From Gammaproteobacteria bacterium (GTDB lineage Bacteria; Pseudomonadota; Gammaproteobacteria; Pseudomonadales; Azotimanducaceae): a DNA stretch of 19,739 nucleotides. The notes beneath the pieces were generated by a model that did no database searches, was not told the DNA's origin, and was given only the letters and a program-made list of their open reading frames with translations. The stretch is taken from positions 1 through 19,739 of the forward strand of contig PASO01000028.1 of NCBI GenBank assembly GCA_002712135.1, in the 5' to 3' direction. Of this stretch, positions 1-8,049 are shown piece by piece. The first letter of the stretch is position 1; every line of letters begins with the position of its first letter. A program made the position numbers and the translations under genes.

Positions 1-65
1 TTCCAGGGTGTCCCCAAGGCTTTCTTAAAGTGCTCTCCTGATACGCAAGTGTGAAAACGTCTTTA

Positions 66-761
66 ATGATTGAAGAACCACCGCTGCTGACTATTCGTGA
101 GAAATGTCCTCGCCCAACGGCGGCGCAAATTCAGGCGCTGACAGGACAACCTACCGGATTCTTAGCAGATGCAATGAACGGTACCGGCGCGATCGCACCA
201 GATATAAAATCAATTGCGCCCGGCGTACTACCTTCGAAAATGTGCGGCGCGGTGCTGACCTGCGACTCGGGTCCTGCCGACAATCTGGCAGTGCTTGCTG
301 CCATGACCGAACTGATATCGGGTGATATTTTAGTCAACGCGACTGGCGACTGGCGACAGTGTGCGGTTGTTGGGGACAGGATGATGGGCATGCTGCGCAA
401 TGCCGGGGCTTCAGGTTTTGTCACCGATGGACTGGTCAGAGATATCGAAGGAATTATTCCTCTGGGGTTGCCGGTTTTCTGTACCGGACTCTCACCCAAT
501 TCACCTTCTTCCAAAGGTCCAGGCTCTGTTGGAGAGCCGGTACTGGTTGGAGGTTTGACGGTCTGCAGTGGCGATGTGCTCGTCAGCGACGATAACGGTA
601 TCGTGATCGTACCGTTTGCTCAGATCGACGCGGTGATCGAAAAACTGAAAACCGTCGAGAAACTGGAAGATGATCTCGAATCCAACATTCAGGCTGGCCT
701 GGCGGTTTCCGATTCAATACGTGATCTGGTTAAATCCACGGCTGTTAAACGCGTGAGCTGA
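66..761 (+). CDS. RraA-like / HMG-aldolase-fold family protein
   Basis: RraA-like proteins share a fold with class II 4-hydroxy-4-methyl-2-oxoglutarate aldolases. Members are either inhibitors of RNase E (true RraA) or metal-dependent aldolases/decarboxylases, and the sequence here does not settle which. Numbering from ATG 66 (231 aa), the family core GDRMMGMLRNAG is followed by GFVTDGLVRD, with the Arg-Asp pair at about 125-126 that binds substrate and metal in aldolase members. An earlier segment, PTGFLADAMNG, is also typical. I chose ATG 66 because the product then begins MIEEPPLLTI, which looks like a natural N-terminus. An in-frame GTG at 51 is possible; neither start has a strong Shine-Dalgarno, and an in-frame TGA at 39 closes the frame upstream. 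The gene stands alone with no partner on its strand. The length is longer than E. coli RraA (about 160 aa), which favours an aldolase-like enzyme. Confidence 0.85.
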   Translation: MIEEPPLLTIREKCPRPTAAQIQALTGQPTGFLADAMNGTGAIAPDIKSIAPGVLPSKMCGAVLTCDSGPADNLAVLAAMTELISGDILVNATGDWRQCAVVGDRMMGMLRNAGASGFVTDGLVRDIEGIIPLGLPVFCTGLSPNSPSSKGPGSVGEPVLVGGLTVCSGDVLVSDDNGIVIVPFAQIDAVIEKLKTVEKLEDDLESNIQAGLAVSDSIRDLVKSTAVKRVS

Positions 762-1049
762 AGGATGCCGGCAAGCTGATTGCGTTCACCACGCGTTACT
801 GGAAATCTCGTTCGATATGATCATCCACACAGTTAAGATATCGGTGGGTGCCTGTGGACGATATCAGATGGCATTGAATACAGAGAAACAATACGCAATG
901 CCTTCAATTTAACGGTTTAGGTTCGTTGTGACGCTTCGCACTAAATACAACCGAATTAGAACAGAAAGAAATAGGTTTCTACATAGTGGTAACTCCACAA
1001 AGCAACTATATATCAAAGGCTACAGAGTATCCTAAAATGTCGTAGGGTG
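762..1049. other. Intergenic stretch without genes
   Basis: About 290 bp between the RraA-like gene and the tRNA remnant. I see no convincing ORF, no clear terminator hairpin and no recognisable integrase remnant. If the tRNA remnant is an attachment site, this stretch would be the end of the integrated element rather than ancestral host DNA (inference). Confidence 0.4.
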
Positions 1050-1094
1050 TTGCCGAGGTCGGGGTCGCAAGTTCGAATCTCCTTTCCCACTCGA
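1050..1094 (+). pseudogene. 3'-half remnant of a tRNA-Gly(GCC) gene, probable att site
   Basis: The stretch reads like a tRNA-Gly(GCC) from the anticodon loop to the 3' end: loop TTGCCGA with GCC at 1052-1054, a GGTCG 3' anticodon-stem strand, variable loop, T-loop TTCGAAT at about 1072-1078, acceptor-like TTTCCCACTC and a terminal CGA in place of CCA. The 5' half (acceptor strand, D-arm, 5' anticodon stem) is absent upstream. The T-stem is no longer properly paired (GCAAG against CTCCT), so it is not functional. Starting exactly at the anticodon loop is typical of the duplicated core left by tyrosine integrases at tRNA genes. No second copy was found in the window. Confidence 0.6.
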
Positions 1095-1113
1095 CGTTCG
1101 TTCAATTAAAGGC

Positions 1114-2232
1114 TTAAGGGCTCTTGATTCCTTTTGCTCGACCTTGATATGGCAAAACCACTGGTGCAACTGAATGAGCACCAATAATCGCACTAATACT
1201 TTCTATTGCATCGTAGTTACCTTGCTCGTAGTTGTATGATAATTGGAACAAACGCATCAATATATTGTGCCCATCGACATCTGTTATTAGTTTGAAATTT
1301 TTAGAGGCATTCATTTTTCTAGCCCATTCTTCCCGAACTTCTTTCCAGAATGCATCAGTGCTTTGCCAGAACTTCATACCCGGAGCCCAGTCGAAATTCG
1401 CAATCCTCTGGTATCTTGCCAGACCAATTTCTTTAGCTAAAACTATAGGGTTCGTACCCAAAGCAACCTTTTTATTATTTTGTTCATGAACCCAGCCGTC
1501 AGGTGTTATCGTCTGAATGTTAATGCCACTTAGTATGTCGTAATCTTCTCTTACGTCGGTTTCTCTTCTTGGCATGGGGCGCCGTGTCTCATTGCCAGTC
1601 CAAGACGAGAAGTTTTCATGGTGAACCCATCTACCATAGCCTTCGTAACGCGGAGAATCATCGACATGATATACCGATTGTGACCAACTACCTTTTCTCT
1701 GATTGATTGGCACTCGCTGCTTCGTCCAAGTATTGTCGCCAAGAAATACATGCATTTCACTATCCTCATATTTCCAATCTTGACGCCAATGTTTCATTAC
1801 GTGTGCTTCGGATAATGAACCATCCTCCTGCTCCAAATAGACTACCAGGATATGTTGCAAACTAATGAAGTGCTTTTCCTCATCGACTACTAATATAAAT
1901 TCTGTCGCCCACGACTGATAAGGCTGAGCTGGGCTATATCCTTCAAAAAAACCCATGGTCTCCATGAAATCAAAGTGGACACGATACCCACCTTGCATTG
2001 CAAGGATTGCTGATCTGTCTTTATCAAATTTATTCAGTTCGCGATTTTGCAATTTTCTCCAGTAGATACTGGACGATTCTTCAAGCGAAACCTTTGGCCC
2101 AGCAGTTGTACCACCTCTTGGTTTATTCATTATTGAATCATCAAGATGGGACCACGCGAATATATAATTTGCATCATGGCCATAAGCGATAAGAGGAGTT
2201 AATAAGTAGATTAAGACGACAATTTTTTTCAT
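1114..2232 (-). CDS. Secreted DUF6607 family protein
   Basis: A 372-aa protein with an N-terminal signal peptide (MKK, then a hydrophobic stretch to about residue 18), so probably periplasmic or exported. The rest matches my recollection of DUF6607: GGYRVHFDFMET at 81-92, KHWRQDW at 147-153, VDDSPRYEG at 190-198, PMPRRE at 219-224 and GWVHEQNN at 246-253. The biochemical function of the family is unknown; members are often found beside TonB-dependent receptors and haem transport genes, as here. A GGAG motif lies about 8 nt upstream of the ATG. It follows the receptor gene on the same strand after a 109-bp gap, so it is probably read from the same Fur-type promoter. I infer a role in haem or iron acquisition, without evidence for a specific reaction. 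Confidence 0.85.
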   Translation of the reverse strand: MKKIVVLIYLLTPLIAYGHDANYIFAWSHLDDSIMNKPRGGTTAGPKVSLEESSSIYWRKLQNRELNKFDKDRSAILAMQGGYRVHFDFMETMGFFEGYSPAQPYQSWATEFILVVDEEKHFISLQHILVVYLEQEDGSLSEAHVMKHWRQDWKYEDSEMHVFLGDNTWTKQRVPINQRKGSWSQSVYHVDDSPRYEGYGRWVHHENFSSWTGNETRRPMPRRETDVREDYDILSGINIQTITPDGWVHEQNNKKVALGTNPIVLAKEIGLARYQRIANFDWAPGMKFWQSTDAFWKEVREEWARKMNASKNFKLITDVDGHNILMRLFQLSYNYEQGNYDAIESISAIIGAHSVAPVVLPYQGRAKGIKSP

Positions 2233-2341
2233 TTCTTTATCTCCAATTAAGGGATAGTCACTCCGATGCTACCGATTAACGAGCTCATCCCAGAATTGAG
2301 ATTTGTAAACTTATGCAACTAGAGATCAACCCAGACTCCAC

Positions 2342-4528
2342 CTATAGCTCATATCTAAATGCAATATTTATATTTCTGCCAGGTTCCATAAAAAGATCTA
2401 TATTAGGATCATTGGCAGTCTTGCCTCTAACGCTAGCCCAATTCCAATAAGCCTCATTCGTCAAATTCCTAATGGCAACTCTTGCCTTGAAATTAGATGC
2501 TATTTGGTAGCTGGCATAGAGGTCATAGGTCACGAGTCCTGAAAGCTCAAGCAAAGGGCTACAGCCAGACCTTCCACAAGAAGGCGGTAAATCATCTGGA
2601 CTACCCGCTACCGCAGACGCATATCCACTCACGGACATTTTTCCATCCGGGGAATCCCAAATCACTCCAATTAGCGCTTCTCGCGGATCTACAGAAAGCA
2701 ATTCAGCACCATCTCCTTCTTCACCTTCAGTTATATTGAAAGCAAAAGATGCTCTGACATTGTCACTGAGGCTTGAATTAAACCTAAATTCAAGCCCCTT
2801 AATATCAACCGAATTAAGATTATTGTACTGGTATATTGAAATACCTTGGGCATTCCGCCTAACGATATCAGTATCAATAAAATCTTTATAATTGTTGTCG
2901 TAAATAGCTAAAGACCATGTGGACTTAACAAACGAACCTCTTAAACCAAATTCTATTCCTTCGCTAGTTTCCGACTCCAAACCTGGACTAGACTCAATTG
3001 CATAGCGGTACGCCTGATTCGTAAAACTTAAATTCGCGGCCTGATAATCAGGGCTCCTAAACCCCTCAGCGTATTGAGCAAAGAAAGATAAGTTATCAGA
3101 CAAACTCCTGATAACTCCTAACTTGAGAGACACCTTATTGTCATCGATATGAAGCAACTGATTCCCTGCTGGCTCATTAACTTCATAAAGGGCATCCGGC
3201 CTTGGAGTTAACTTATATCCATCATAGCGTGCACCAAATACTATGGATGTTTTAGCGCTCCACTCAACCACGTTGTTGAAGAATATTCCGCTACGCTCTA
3301 TCTCCGTATCTGGAATAGTTTTATTTGGATAGTACTCCCCTCCTAGAAAATACTGTTTCGCACCTGACATCAAGTTCTCTTCGTATCTGGCTCTAGGACG
3401 AGAAATCTTACTGTTTTCTATCTCTATTCCGTAAACTGTATTGCTTAACATTCCAAACAGCTCGATTGTCTTAAATAAGTTAACCGAAAGGCCTTTGATA
3501 GATTGATTAAATCGATAATCCCTGAATTCAACCAGCTCTGTTGGAGGCCCGAACGAGTAGAGCATTTTTTGTCTCACCGTAATTTGCGTTTGATCTGTTT
3601 CTTGCGCGAATACACTAAGATTACCGCTATCAAAGAGGCCAGGGCCGTCAATAAAATTGAGCGAGGCTGTTAGTCGATTTCGAACCCCATCATCATTACC
3701 CAAGGATGATTCTGTACTGACAACGGCTGGAAAATAAGACATACCCTCATCAGAATTCAGCACCCACTGCCCCTCCCATTCTTGCAAGTCGAGGGTCATC
3801 GACAAATCTATTGATTCCGTAAGAGTCAACTTGATCTTGCCCAGGACACTCATTTGCTCTCCGTCTAATGGATTTAAAGCCAAGGTTGATTCATCGTGCA
3901 GCTCTAGTTCATTTAACTGCCGAGATGTTATTTGCACTAACCCATTCAACTTATCTTTAGCAATTGCTCCAAGTACTCCCAATTTTTTATTATTAGACGC
4001 TTGATCATAAGAGGTAGTAATGGATAGGTAGCTTTCATCGGATTTAGTAAACTCACCAGGGTCTTTGGTTATATAAGCAACCACACCAGCAAGCCCATCA
4101 GATCCATATAACGCTGAACTTGGTCCTTTAAGTATCTCTACTCGTTTCAGTAGATCTATTTCTACAACGTCCCTACCGTAGCCGGTATAGGCATCCGCCA
4201 CTCTAATTCCATCGACCAAAATATTAACTCTCTTACCCCCAAGGCCTCTAATCGATATACCTTCATCATATGCTCTGCCATAAGAGTTACTTCGGGGTAC
4301 CGAAACACCTATCGTTTTATCCAACAAATCTGATAGGTCACTCGCTAATCTCATTTCTATGTCTTTGACTGAAATTAAATCGACGCTTCCCACCACCTCA
4401 CTAGAAGGAACTGGATATTTATTAGCAATCACAACAATTTCTTCGATCACGTCGGCCTCAACAGCAATTGACATAACCATTGAGAACTGCAGTGCAATAA
4501 CGAAAATAAATTTATTTAAAGCTTTCAT
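2342..4528 (-). CDS. TonB-dependent outer-membrane haem/haemoglobin-type receptor
   Basis: A 728-aa outer-membrane receptor. Residues 1-25 are a signal peptide, IEEIVVIANK (about 28-37) is the TonB box, the plug follows with GLGGKRVNILVDG (95-107) and VEILKGPSSALYGSDGLAG (130-148), and the remainder is a 22-strand-type barrel ending in PGRNINIAFRYEL with a terminal aromatic pattern. The C-terminal segment NLTNEAYWNWASVRG and the plug resemble the haem/haemoglobin receptor group (HutA/HemR/HmuR-like). The FRAP and NPNL motifs of that group appear as FRSP (490-493) and SPGLESETS (514-522). The usual histidine between them is missing. It is divergent from the HmuTUV-type transport genes and shares their Fur-box region. 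Substrate is inferred as haem from the neighbours; another iron chelate cannot be excluded. Confidence 0.88.
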   Translation of the reverse strand: MKALNKFIFVIALQFSMVMSIAVEADVIEEIVVIANKYPVPSSEVVGSVDLISVKDIEMRLASDLSDLLDKTIGVSVPRSNSYGRAYDEGISIRGLGGKRVNILVDGIRVADAYTGYGRDVVEIDLLKRVEILKGPSSALYGSDGLAGVVAYITKDPGEFTKSDESYLSITTSYDQASNNKKLGVLGAIAKDKLNGLVQITSRQLNELELHDESTLALNPLDGEQMSVLGKIKLTLTESIDLSMTLDLQEWEGQWVLNSDEGMSYFPAVVSTESSLGNDDGVRNRLTASLNFIDGPGLFDSGNLSVFAQETDQTQITVRQKMLYSFGPPTELVEFRDYRFNQSIKGLSVNLFKTIELFGMLSNTVYGIEIENSKISRPRARYEENLMSGAKQYFLGGEYYPNKTIPDTEIERSGIFFNNVVEWSAKTSIVFGARYDGYKLTPRPDALYEVNEPAGNQLLHIDDNKVSLKLGVIRSLSDNLSFFAQYAEGFRSPDYQAANLSFTNQAYRYAIESSPGLESETSEGIEFGLRGSFVKSTWSLAIYDNNYKDFIDTDIVRRNAQGISIYQYNNLNSVDIKGLEFRFNSSLSDNVRASFAFNITEGEEGDGAELLSVDPREALIGVIWDSPDGKMSVSGYASAVAGSPDDLPPSCGRSGCSPLLELSGLVTYDLYASYQIASNFKARVAIRNLTNEAYWNWASVRGKTANDPNIDLFMEPGRNINIAFRYEL

Positions 4529-4568
4529 CTAGTCCAATTATCCTCATCCAAATAAGATTTTAATAACT

Positions 4569-4587
4569 ACGAATGATTATTATTCGC
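4569..4587. promoter_or_regulatory. Candidate Fur box 1 (receptor side)
   Basis: The 19-mer centred on AATGATTATTATT matches the classical Fur box GATAATGATAATCATTATC at 12 of 19 positions by my count. It lies 41 bp upstream of the receptor start, where it could block the receptor promoter in the presence of iron. It is the weaker of two sites. Confidence 0.5.
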
Positions 4588-4597
4588 ATTTACAGAT

Positions 4598-4616
4598 GCG
4601 AATGATTATCATTTAC
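4598..4616. promoter_or_regulatory. Candidate Fur box 2 (transporter side)
   Basis: The 19-mer GCGAATGATTATCATTTAC matches the Fur consensus at 14 of 19 positions, with an intact AATGATTATCATT core. It lies about 30 bp upstream of the chosen hmuT start. The two Fur-like sites repeat CGAATGATTAT 29 bp apart (4570 and 4599). Between them is a perfect inverted repeat, ATTCGCAT at 4582-4589 and ATGCGAAT at 4596-4603, which makes the divergent control region nearly symmetrical. Confidence 0.65.
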
Positions 4617-4646
4617 ATAAATATAAAAATCAATAAAAATAACTGC

Positions 4647-5516
4647 ATGCAAAAGACAATTGCTTTCTTATTACTTATCTACCCAATCCTCTCTGGTGCT
4701 GAGACAGCCTTATGTGGCAAAGCACAGAATACAAACAGAATAGCGGTCGCTGGAGGATCCGTTACAGAAATACTTTATGCATTGGATTTACAACACAAAA
4801 TTATCGCATTGGATACCACATCAAATTATCCATTGGAGGCCAAAACCTTACCCTCAATAGGCTACGTGAGAAGTTTATCTACCGAAGGATTACTCTCACT
4901 TAACCCAACACTTGTCTTGGGCGAGAACGACATGGGCCCACCAAATGTATTAACCCAACTTATAAGAACCGGTATCGAGATCCGAATAATTAACGAAAAG
5001 CACACCTCTGCCGGAATCATCGAAAAAATTGAATGTGTTGGTGGAATCCTAGATGAAATTGAAAAATCTAACTATTTCGTTGAAAGAACCCTTAATCCTC
5101 AGATCTCCAAACTGGATTCCCTTGCCACTAAAAATAATCAAGTTAATCTAAAGGTAATGTTCATTTTAAACCTACAGGGAGGATCTCCCGTAGTAGCTGG
5201 AACTGGAACCTCCGCAGATGGCCTAATTAGAATGACGGGCGCGAGAAACATCATGTCTGCACATCAAGGATGGAAACAATTTAGCCCAGAGTCTATCGTC
5301 AAGGCAATGCCAGACGCCGTGATAATCACGCAGAGAGCTCTTGATTCCTATGGTGAATTAGAGGAACTGTACAAGCACCCTGTCCTTTCTTTAACACCTG
5401 CATTCAGGAATCAACGCGTTATTGTCATGGATGGTATGGCTATGATTGGTTTTGGCCCTCGCACGATCACTTCGGCAGTACAAATCGCTAGCGCCCTTAA
5501 TGAAATCATCAACTAA
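4647..5516 (+). CDS. hmuT: Haem ABC transporter periplasmic binding protein (HmuT/HutB-like)
   Basis: A 289-aa periplasmic haem-binding protein that hands substrate to the inner-membrane permease. After a signal peptide (MQKTIAFLLLIYPILSG) come the family features GGSVTEILYALDL, LDTTSNYP, GYVRSLSTEGLLSLNPTLVL and GTSADGLIRMTGARN, all typical of ChuT/HmuT. I chose ATG 4647 rather than the upstream in-frame ATG at 4596. The longer version adds 17 lysine/isoleucine-rich residues in front of a good signal peptide, and its start codon lies inside the Fur-box region. The gene overlaps the permease gene by 17 nt, so translation is probably coupled. No strong Shine-Dalgarno is visible before 4647. 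Haem specificity is inferred from similarity and from the adjacent receptor. Confidence 0.87.
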   Translation: MQKTIAFLLLIYPILSGAETALCGKAQNTNRIAVAGGSVTEILYALDLQHKIIALDTTSNYPLEAKTLPSIGYVRSLSTEGLLSLNPTLVLGENDMGPPNVLTQLIRTGIEIRIINEKHTSAGIIEKIECVGGILDEIEKSNYFVERTLNPQISKLDSLATKNNQVNLKVMFILNLQGGSPVVAGTGTSADGLIRMTGARNIMSAHQGWKQFSPESIVKAMPDAVIITQRALDSYGELEELYKHPVLSLTPAFRNQRVIVMDGMAMIGFGPRTITSAVQIASALNEIIN

Positions 5517-6549
5517 ATTGCTTAGGCTCTGGAGAATAAATAAAGCCTTTCTTTCTCGAAGCCAAATTTCAATCCTCATTAAATTAGCAACCCTGTCTCT
5601 GTTTTGCCTTATGGTAGCCACATCCATCGGTAGTTATGAGATTCCTTTACTGCAAATAATGCTTGGCGATGCACAATTGTTACAACAAATTGTGCTCATC
5701 GAAATAAGACTGCCAAGGGTTATTTTATCTGCGCTCGTTGGAGCGGGACTTGGAGTAGCGGGAGCATCTCTACAAGGTTTATTTAGAAATCCATTAGCCG
5801 ATCCAGGACTTATAGGTGTTTCTGCGGGCGCAGCTTTAGGCGCTGCCTTATTTATTGTAGTCGGCTCAGGGGTTACAACTGGTTTTATAGCTGGAGTTTT
5901 TCTTTTACCAATTGCAGCAATATTAGGCGCATCCTTCGTTATCATAATGTTGTATTTGCTAACACAAGGTTTTGGCCATCAAGGGGTCACCTACATGTTG
6001 TTAGTTGGGATCGCAGTTAACGCTATAGCTTCAGTAGCAATTGGCATACTGACATTTGTCAGTACAGACGCTGAACTGAGGGGTCTTATGTTCTGGACCA
6101 TGGGCAGTTTTGGCGGAGTGACATGGCCTGTATTGCTCCCCGCAATATTTATAATATTAATTGCAATTTTCTATTTGCTCCCGTCCGCAAGACAATTAGA
6201 CATAATTCAACTAGGAGAACCAGAAGCCTACAGATTGGGGGTAAATATAAAGAAGCTGAAATACAGAATAATTTTCTCCTCTGCTACAGCAGTTGGTGCA
6301 AGTGTTGCCCTATCCGGAATGATTGGTTTTGTGGGATTAGTTGTACCTCACTTAGCGAGACTCATAGGTGGAGTGAATCATAACTATCTATTACCCGCTT
6401 CAGCACTGATGGGCGCGTCTCTGATGATTACGGCAGACCTCATTTCAAGACTCGTAATACAGCCAGCAGAACTTCCCGTCGGATTAATTACTAGTGCTAT
6501 AGGATCACCTTTTTTTCTTTGGTTAATTTTTAGATTAAGACGACCATGA
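5500..6549 (+). CDS. hmuU: Haem ABC transporter permease, FecCD family (HmuU/HutC-like)
   Basis: A 349-aa polytopic inner-membrane permease of the FecCD/BtuC family, about the usual length. Conserved segments visible are RLPRVILSALVGAGLGVAG, RNPLADPGLIGVSAGAALGA, the cytoplasmic coupling region LGEPEAYRLGV and GMIGFVGLVVPHLARLIGG, with hydrophobic helices throughout. I chose ATG 5500; the frame is open further upstream to 5446, but that would put a long extension inside hmuT. The start lies within the last codons of hmuT and the stop overlaps the ATPase start as ATGA at 6546-6549. Overlap at both ends marks a single translationally coupled operon, HmuTUV type. Confidence 0.9.
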   Translation: MKSSTKLLRLWRINKAFLSRSQISILIKLATLSLFCLMVATSIGSYEIPLLQIMLGDAQLLQQIVLIEIRLPRVILSALVGAGLGVAGASLQGLFRNPLADPGLIGVSAGAALGAALFIVVGSGVTTGFIAGVFLLPIAAILGASFVIIMLYLLTQGFGHQGVTYMLLVGIAVNAIASVAIGILTFVSTDAELRGLMFWTMGSFGGVTWPVLLPAIFIILIAIFYLLPSARQLDIIQLGEPEAYRLGVNIKKLKYRIIFSSATAVGASVALSGMIGFVGLVVPHLARLIGGVNHNYLLPASALMGASLMITADLISRLVIQPAELPVGLITSAIGSPFFLWLIFRLRRP

Positions 6550-7319
6550 CGATCTGTACCAAAGAGATATTTCTCTCTATAAATGGGGTAGAAATACTCA
6601 AAAACGTATCTCTTGAAATCAATGAAGGCGAAATATTAACGATATTAGGGCCAAATGGCGCCGGCAAATCAACTATCGTAAATGTTCTATCAGGCGATAT
6701 AACACCTCAAAATGGTCACACCTATTACGATGAAAGGCCGATAGACTCAATCAGTATCCAAGAGCGAGCTTTCACAAGAAGCGTGATGTCTCAAATACAG
6801 CCAATCGTTTTTGATTTCTCTGTCAAAGCTATTATCCAGATGGGCTGGTTAGACCGAGGTTACGCCGCCTATTCAAATGACTATGAGGATGCCATCAACA
6901 AAGTAATACGAGAGTGCGAGGTACAAGACCTCGTAGATCGAAATTTTACCCATTTATCCGGAGGTGAACAAAGGCGGGTATGCTTTGCTAGGGCGCTCCT
7001 ACAATTGTGGAGACCCTCTAACTCTAAAGAGCCGAGATATTTATTTTTAGATGAACCAACTGCTAATTTAGACTTAGCTCATGAAATAAAAATACTTAAC
7101 TTAATAAAATCTAAAGCAGAAGAAGGTGTGGGTATCGTAATGGTGCTGCATGACCTGAACTTAGCTAATAGGTTTTCGCACCGGGTAGTAATACTTAAAA
7201 AAGGTGAAGTTGTTGGTTATGGAAAACCAGAAGTAGTCCTCTCAGAAGAACTACTCTCATCCACGTATGGCTTACCCATAAATATTGATATCACATCAAA
7301 TATAATTACGTATTACTGA
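6546..7319 (+). CDS. hmuV: Haem ABC transporter ATP-binding protein (HmuV/HutD-like)
   Basis: A 257-aa ATPase that powers haem import. It has all nucleotide-binding motifs: Walker A GPNGAGKST (35-43), Q-loop region around MSQIQP (81-86), signature LSGGEQ (137-142), Walker B YLFLDE (165-170) followed by PTANLDL, and the switch histidine His202 in LHDLNLA. The insertion around LWRPSNSKEPRY before Walker B is characteristic of HmuV-type proteins. It is the last gene of the + strand operon. Downstream lies a 138-bp gap towards the convergent small-lipoprotein gene, where I see only a poor A/T-rich stem (about 7329-7351) and no convincing terminator. Confidence 0.92.
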   Translation: MTICTKEIFLSINGVEILKNVSLEINEGEILTILGPNGAGKSTIVNVLSGDITPQNGHTYYDERPIDSISIQERAFTRSVMSQIQPIVFDFSVKAIIQMGWLDRGYAAYSNDYEDAINKVIRECEVQDLVDRNFTHLSGGEQRRVCFARALLQLWRPSNSKEPRYLFLDEPTANLDLAHEIKILNLIKSKAEEGVGIVMVLHDLNLANRFSHRVVILKKGEVVGYGKPEVVLSEELLSSTYGLPINIDITSNIITYY

Positions 7320-7457
7320 GCCTAGCGTCCCTTATTATTTTGATAAAAAAGGTTAACTTTAGATAAGGAAATCCCCGACCGAACAAACTAAACCAGTTAA
7401 TCTCTCGATAAGCATGCAACAAGGTTAAGACTTTTTATCGGTTTCCTGACGATTCGC

Positions 7458-7649
7458 TTATTGTCCCCTCAATATACGATTCATCTCCGCCTTCGGTATC
7501 ATAGTACAAATGTAACTCGAGCCTTTCTGCTCACAGTACTCTACCATCTGATCGGAGTTAAATGAGCCAGGAATCATCGTACAACTTGCAAGCAGAAGTA
7601 TTTTTAAAATTACAAAGCATCTAATCACCAGCTCCTGACTCGAACTCAT
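7458..7649 (-). CDS. Small putative lipoprotein
   Basis: A 63-aa product beginning MSSSQELVIRCFVILKILLLASC. The hydrophobic stretch and LLAS-Cys lipobox indicate signal peptidase II processing at Cys23, leaving about 41 mature residues with four cysteines counting the lipidated one. An upstream in-frame start at 7727 would overlap the thioesterase gene heavily and push the signal peptide inward, so I chose ATG 7649, 4 nt after the thioesterase stop. The Shine-Dalgarno is weak, which fits translational coupling. I do not recognise a family. As the last gene of the long stress operon it may be co-expressed with it (inference). It could be a lineage-specific ORF, hence moderate confidence. Confidence 0.5.
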   Translation of the reverse strand: MSSSQELVIRCFVILKILLLASCTMIPGSFNSDQMVEYCEQKGSSYICTMIPKAEMNRILRGQ

Positions 7650-7653
7650 TGCT

Positions 7654-8049
7654 TTATGCTCTGAAAGCATAAGTTGCCCTAGCCTTAGCACAGAGCCTCT
7701 CTTTCTCGTCAGTAATGTCGACGTCAATTACAGCCAGCTGTCTTCCTCGTTTTACCTCATGCCCAGTTGCAATAATCTTTTTACCATGGGCCTGTCGTAA
7801 ATAGCTGATGTTTAGCTCTGCTGTACCCGCTGGCGTTTCATTGTCTTGAAGTCCACTGAACACAGTGACCAACATCACCATGTCGGCCATCGTAGCTAAA
7901 ATACCACCATTAACAGAACCGCCAATCCCGGTTGGTGTCGTATCAGTAATACTCAGTTGAATTCGACCGTAGCCAGGGCCTTGCTCCAACAGCGTAATCC
8001 CCAACATCTGATTGATGGGCATCGCATCAAATACTTCCTTATATGGCAT
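7654..8049 (-). CDS. PaaI-family (hotdog fold) acyl-CoA thioesterase
   Basis: A 131-aa single-domain hotdog thioesterase of usual PaaI length. The motif GSVNGGILATMAD (44-56) corresponds to the family's G-x-V-H/N-G-G-x5-AD signature, with Asn47 and Asp56 in the active-site positions. The following TAELNISYLRQAHG and VIDVDITDEKERLCAKARATYAF strands complete the sheet. Members hydrolyse aryl- or acyl-CoA thioesters; the substrate here cannot be read from sequence. The start codon (ATG 8049) overlaps the end of the rhomboid gene by 11 nt, so it is part of that operon. A thioesterase at the end of a membrane-stress operon might relate to phospholipid acyl turnover, but that is only inference. Confidence 0.85.
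   Translation of the reverse strand: MPYKEVFDAMPINQMLGITLLEQGPGYGRIQLSITDTTPTGIGGSVNGGILATMADMVMLVTVFSGLQDNETPAGTAELNISYLRQAHGKKIIATGHEVKRGRQLAVIDVDITDEKERLCAKARATYAFRA

Noticed and set aside
131..514. 127-aa frame on the - strand
   Set aside because: Antisense shadow of the RraA-like gene, which carries the conserved core in this stretch.
4596..4646. Upstream start for the haem-binding protein
   Set aside because: Would put 17 lysine/isoleucine-rich residues in front of a good signal peptide and place the start within the Fur-like site.
7320..7457. Possible bidirectional terminator between hmuV and the small lipoprotein gene
   Set aside because: Only a weak A/T-rich stem with a mismatch and no convincing GC-rich hairpin plus T-run.
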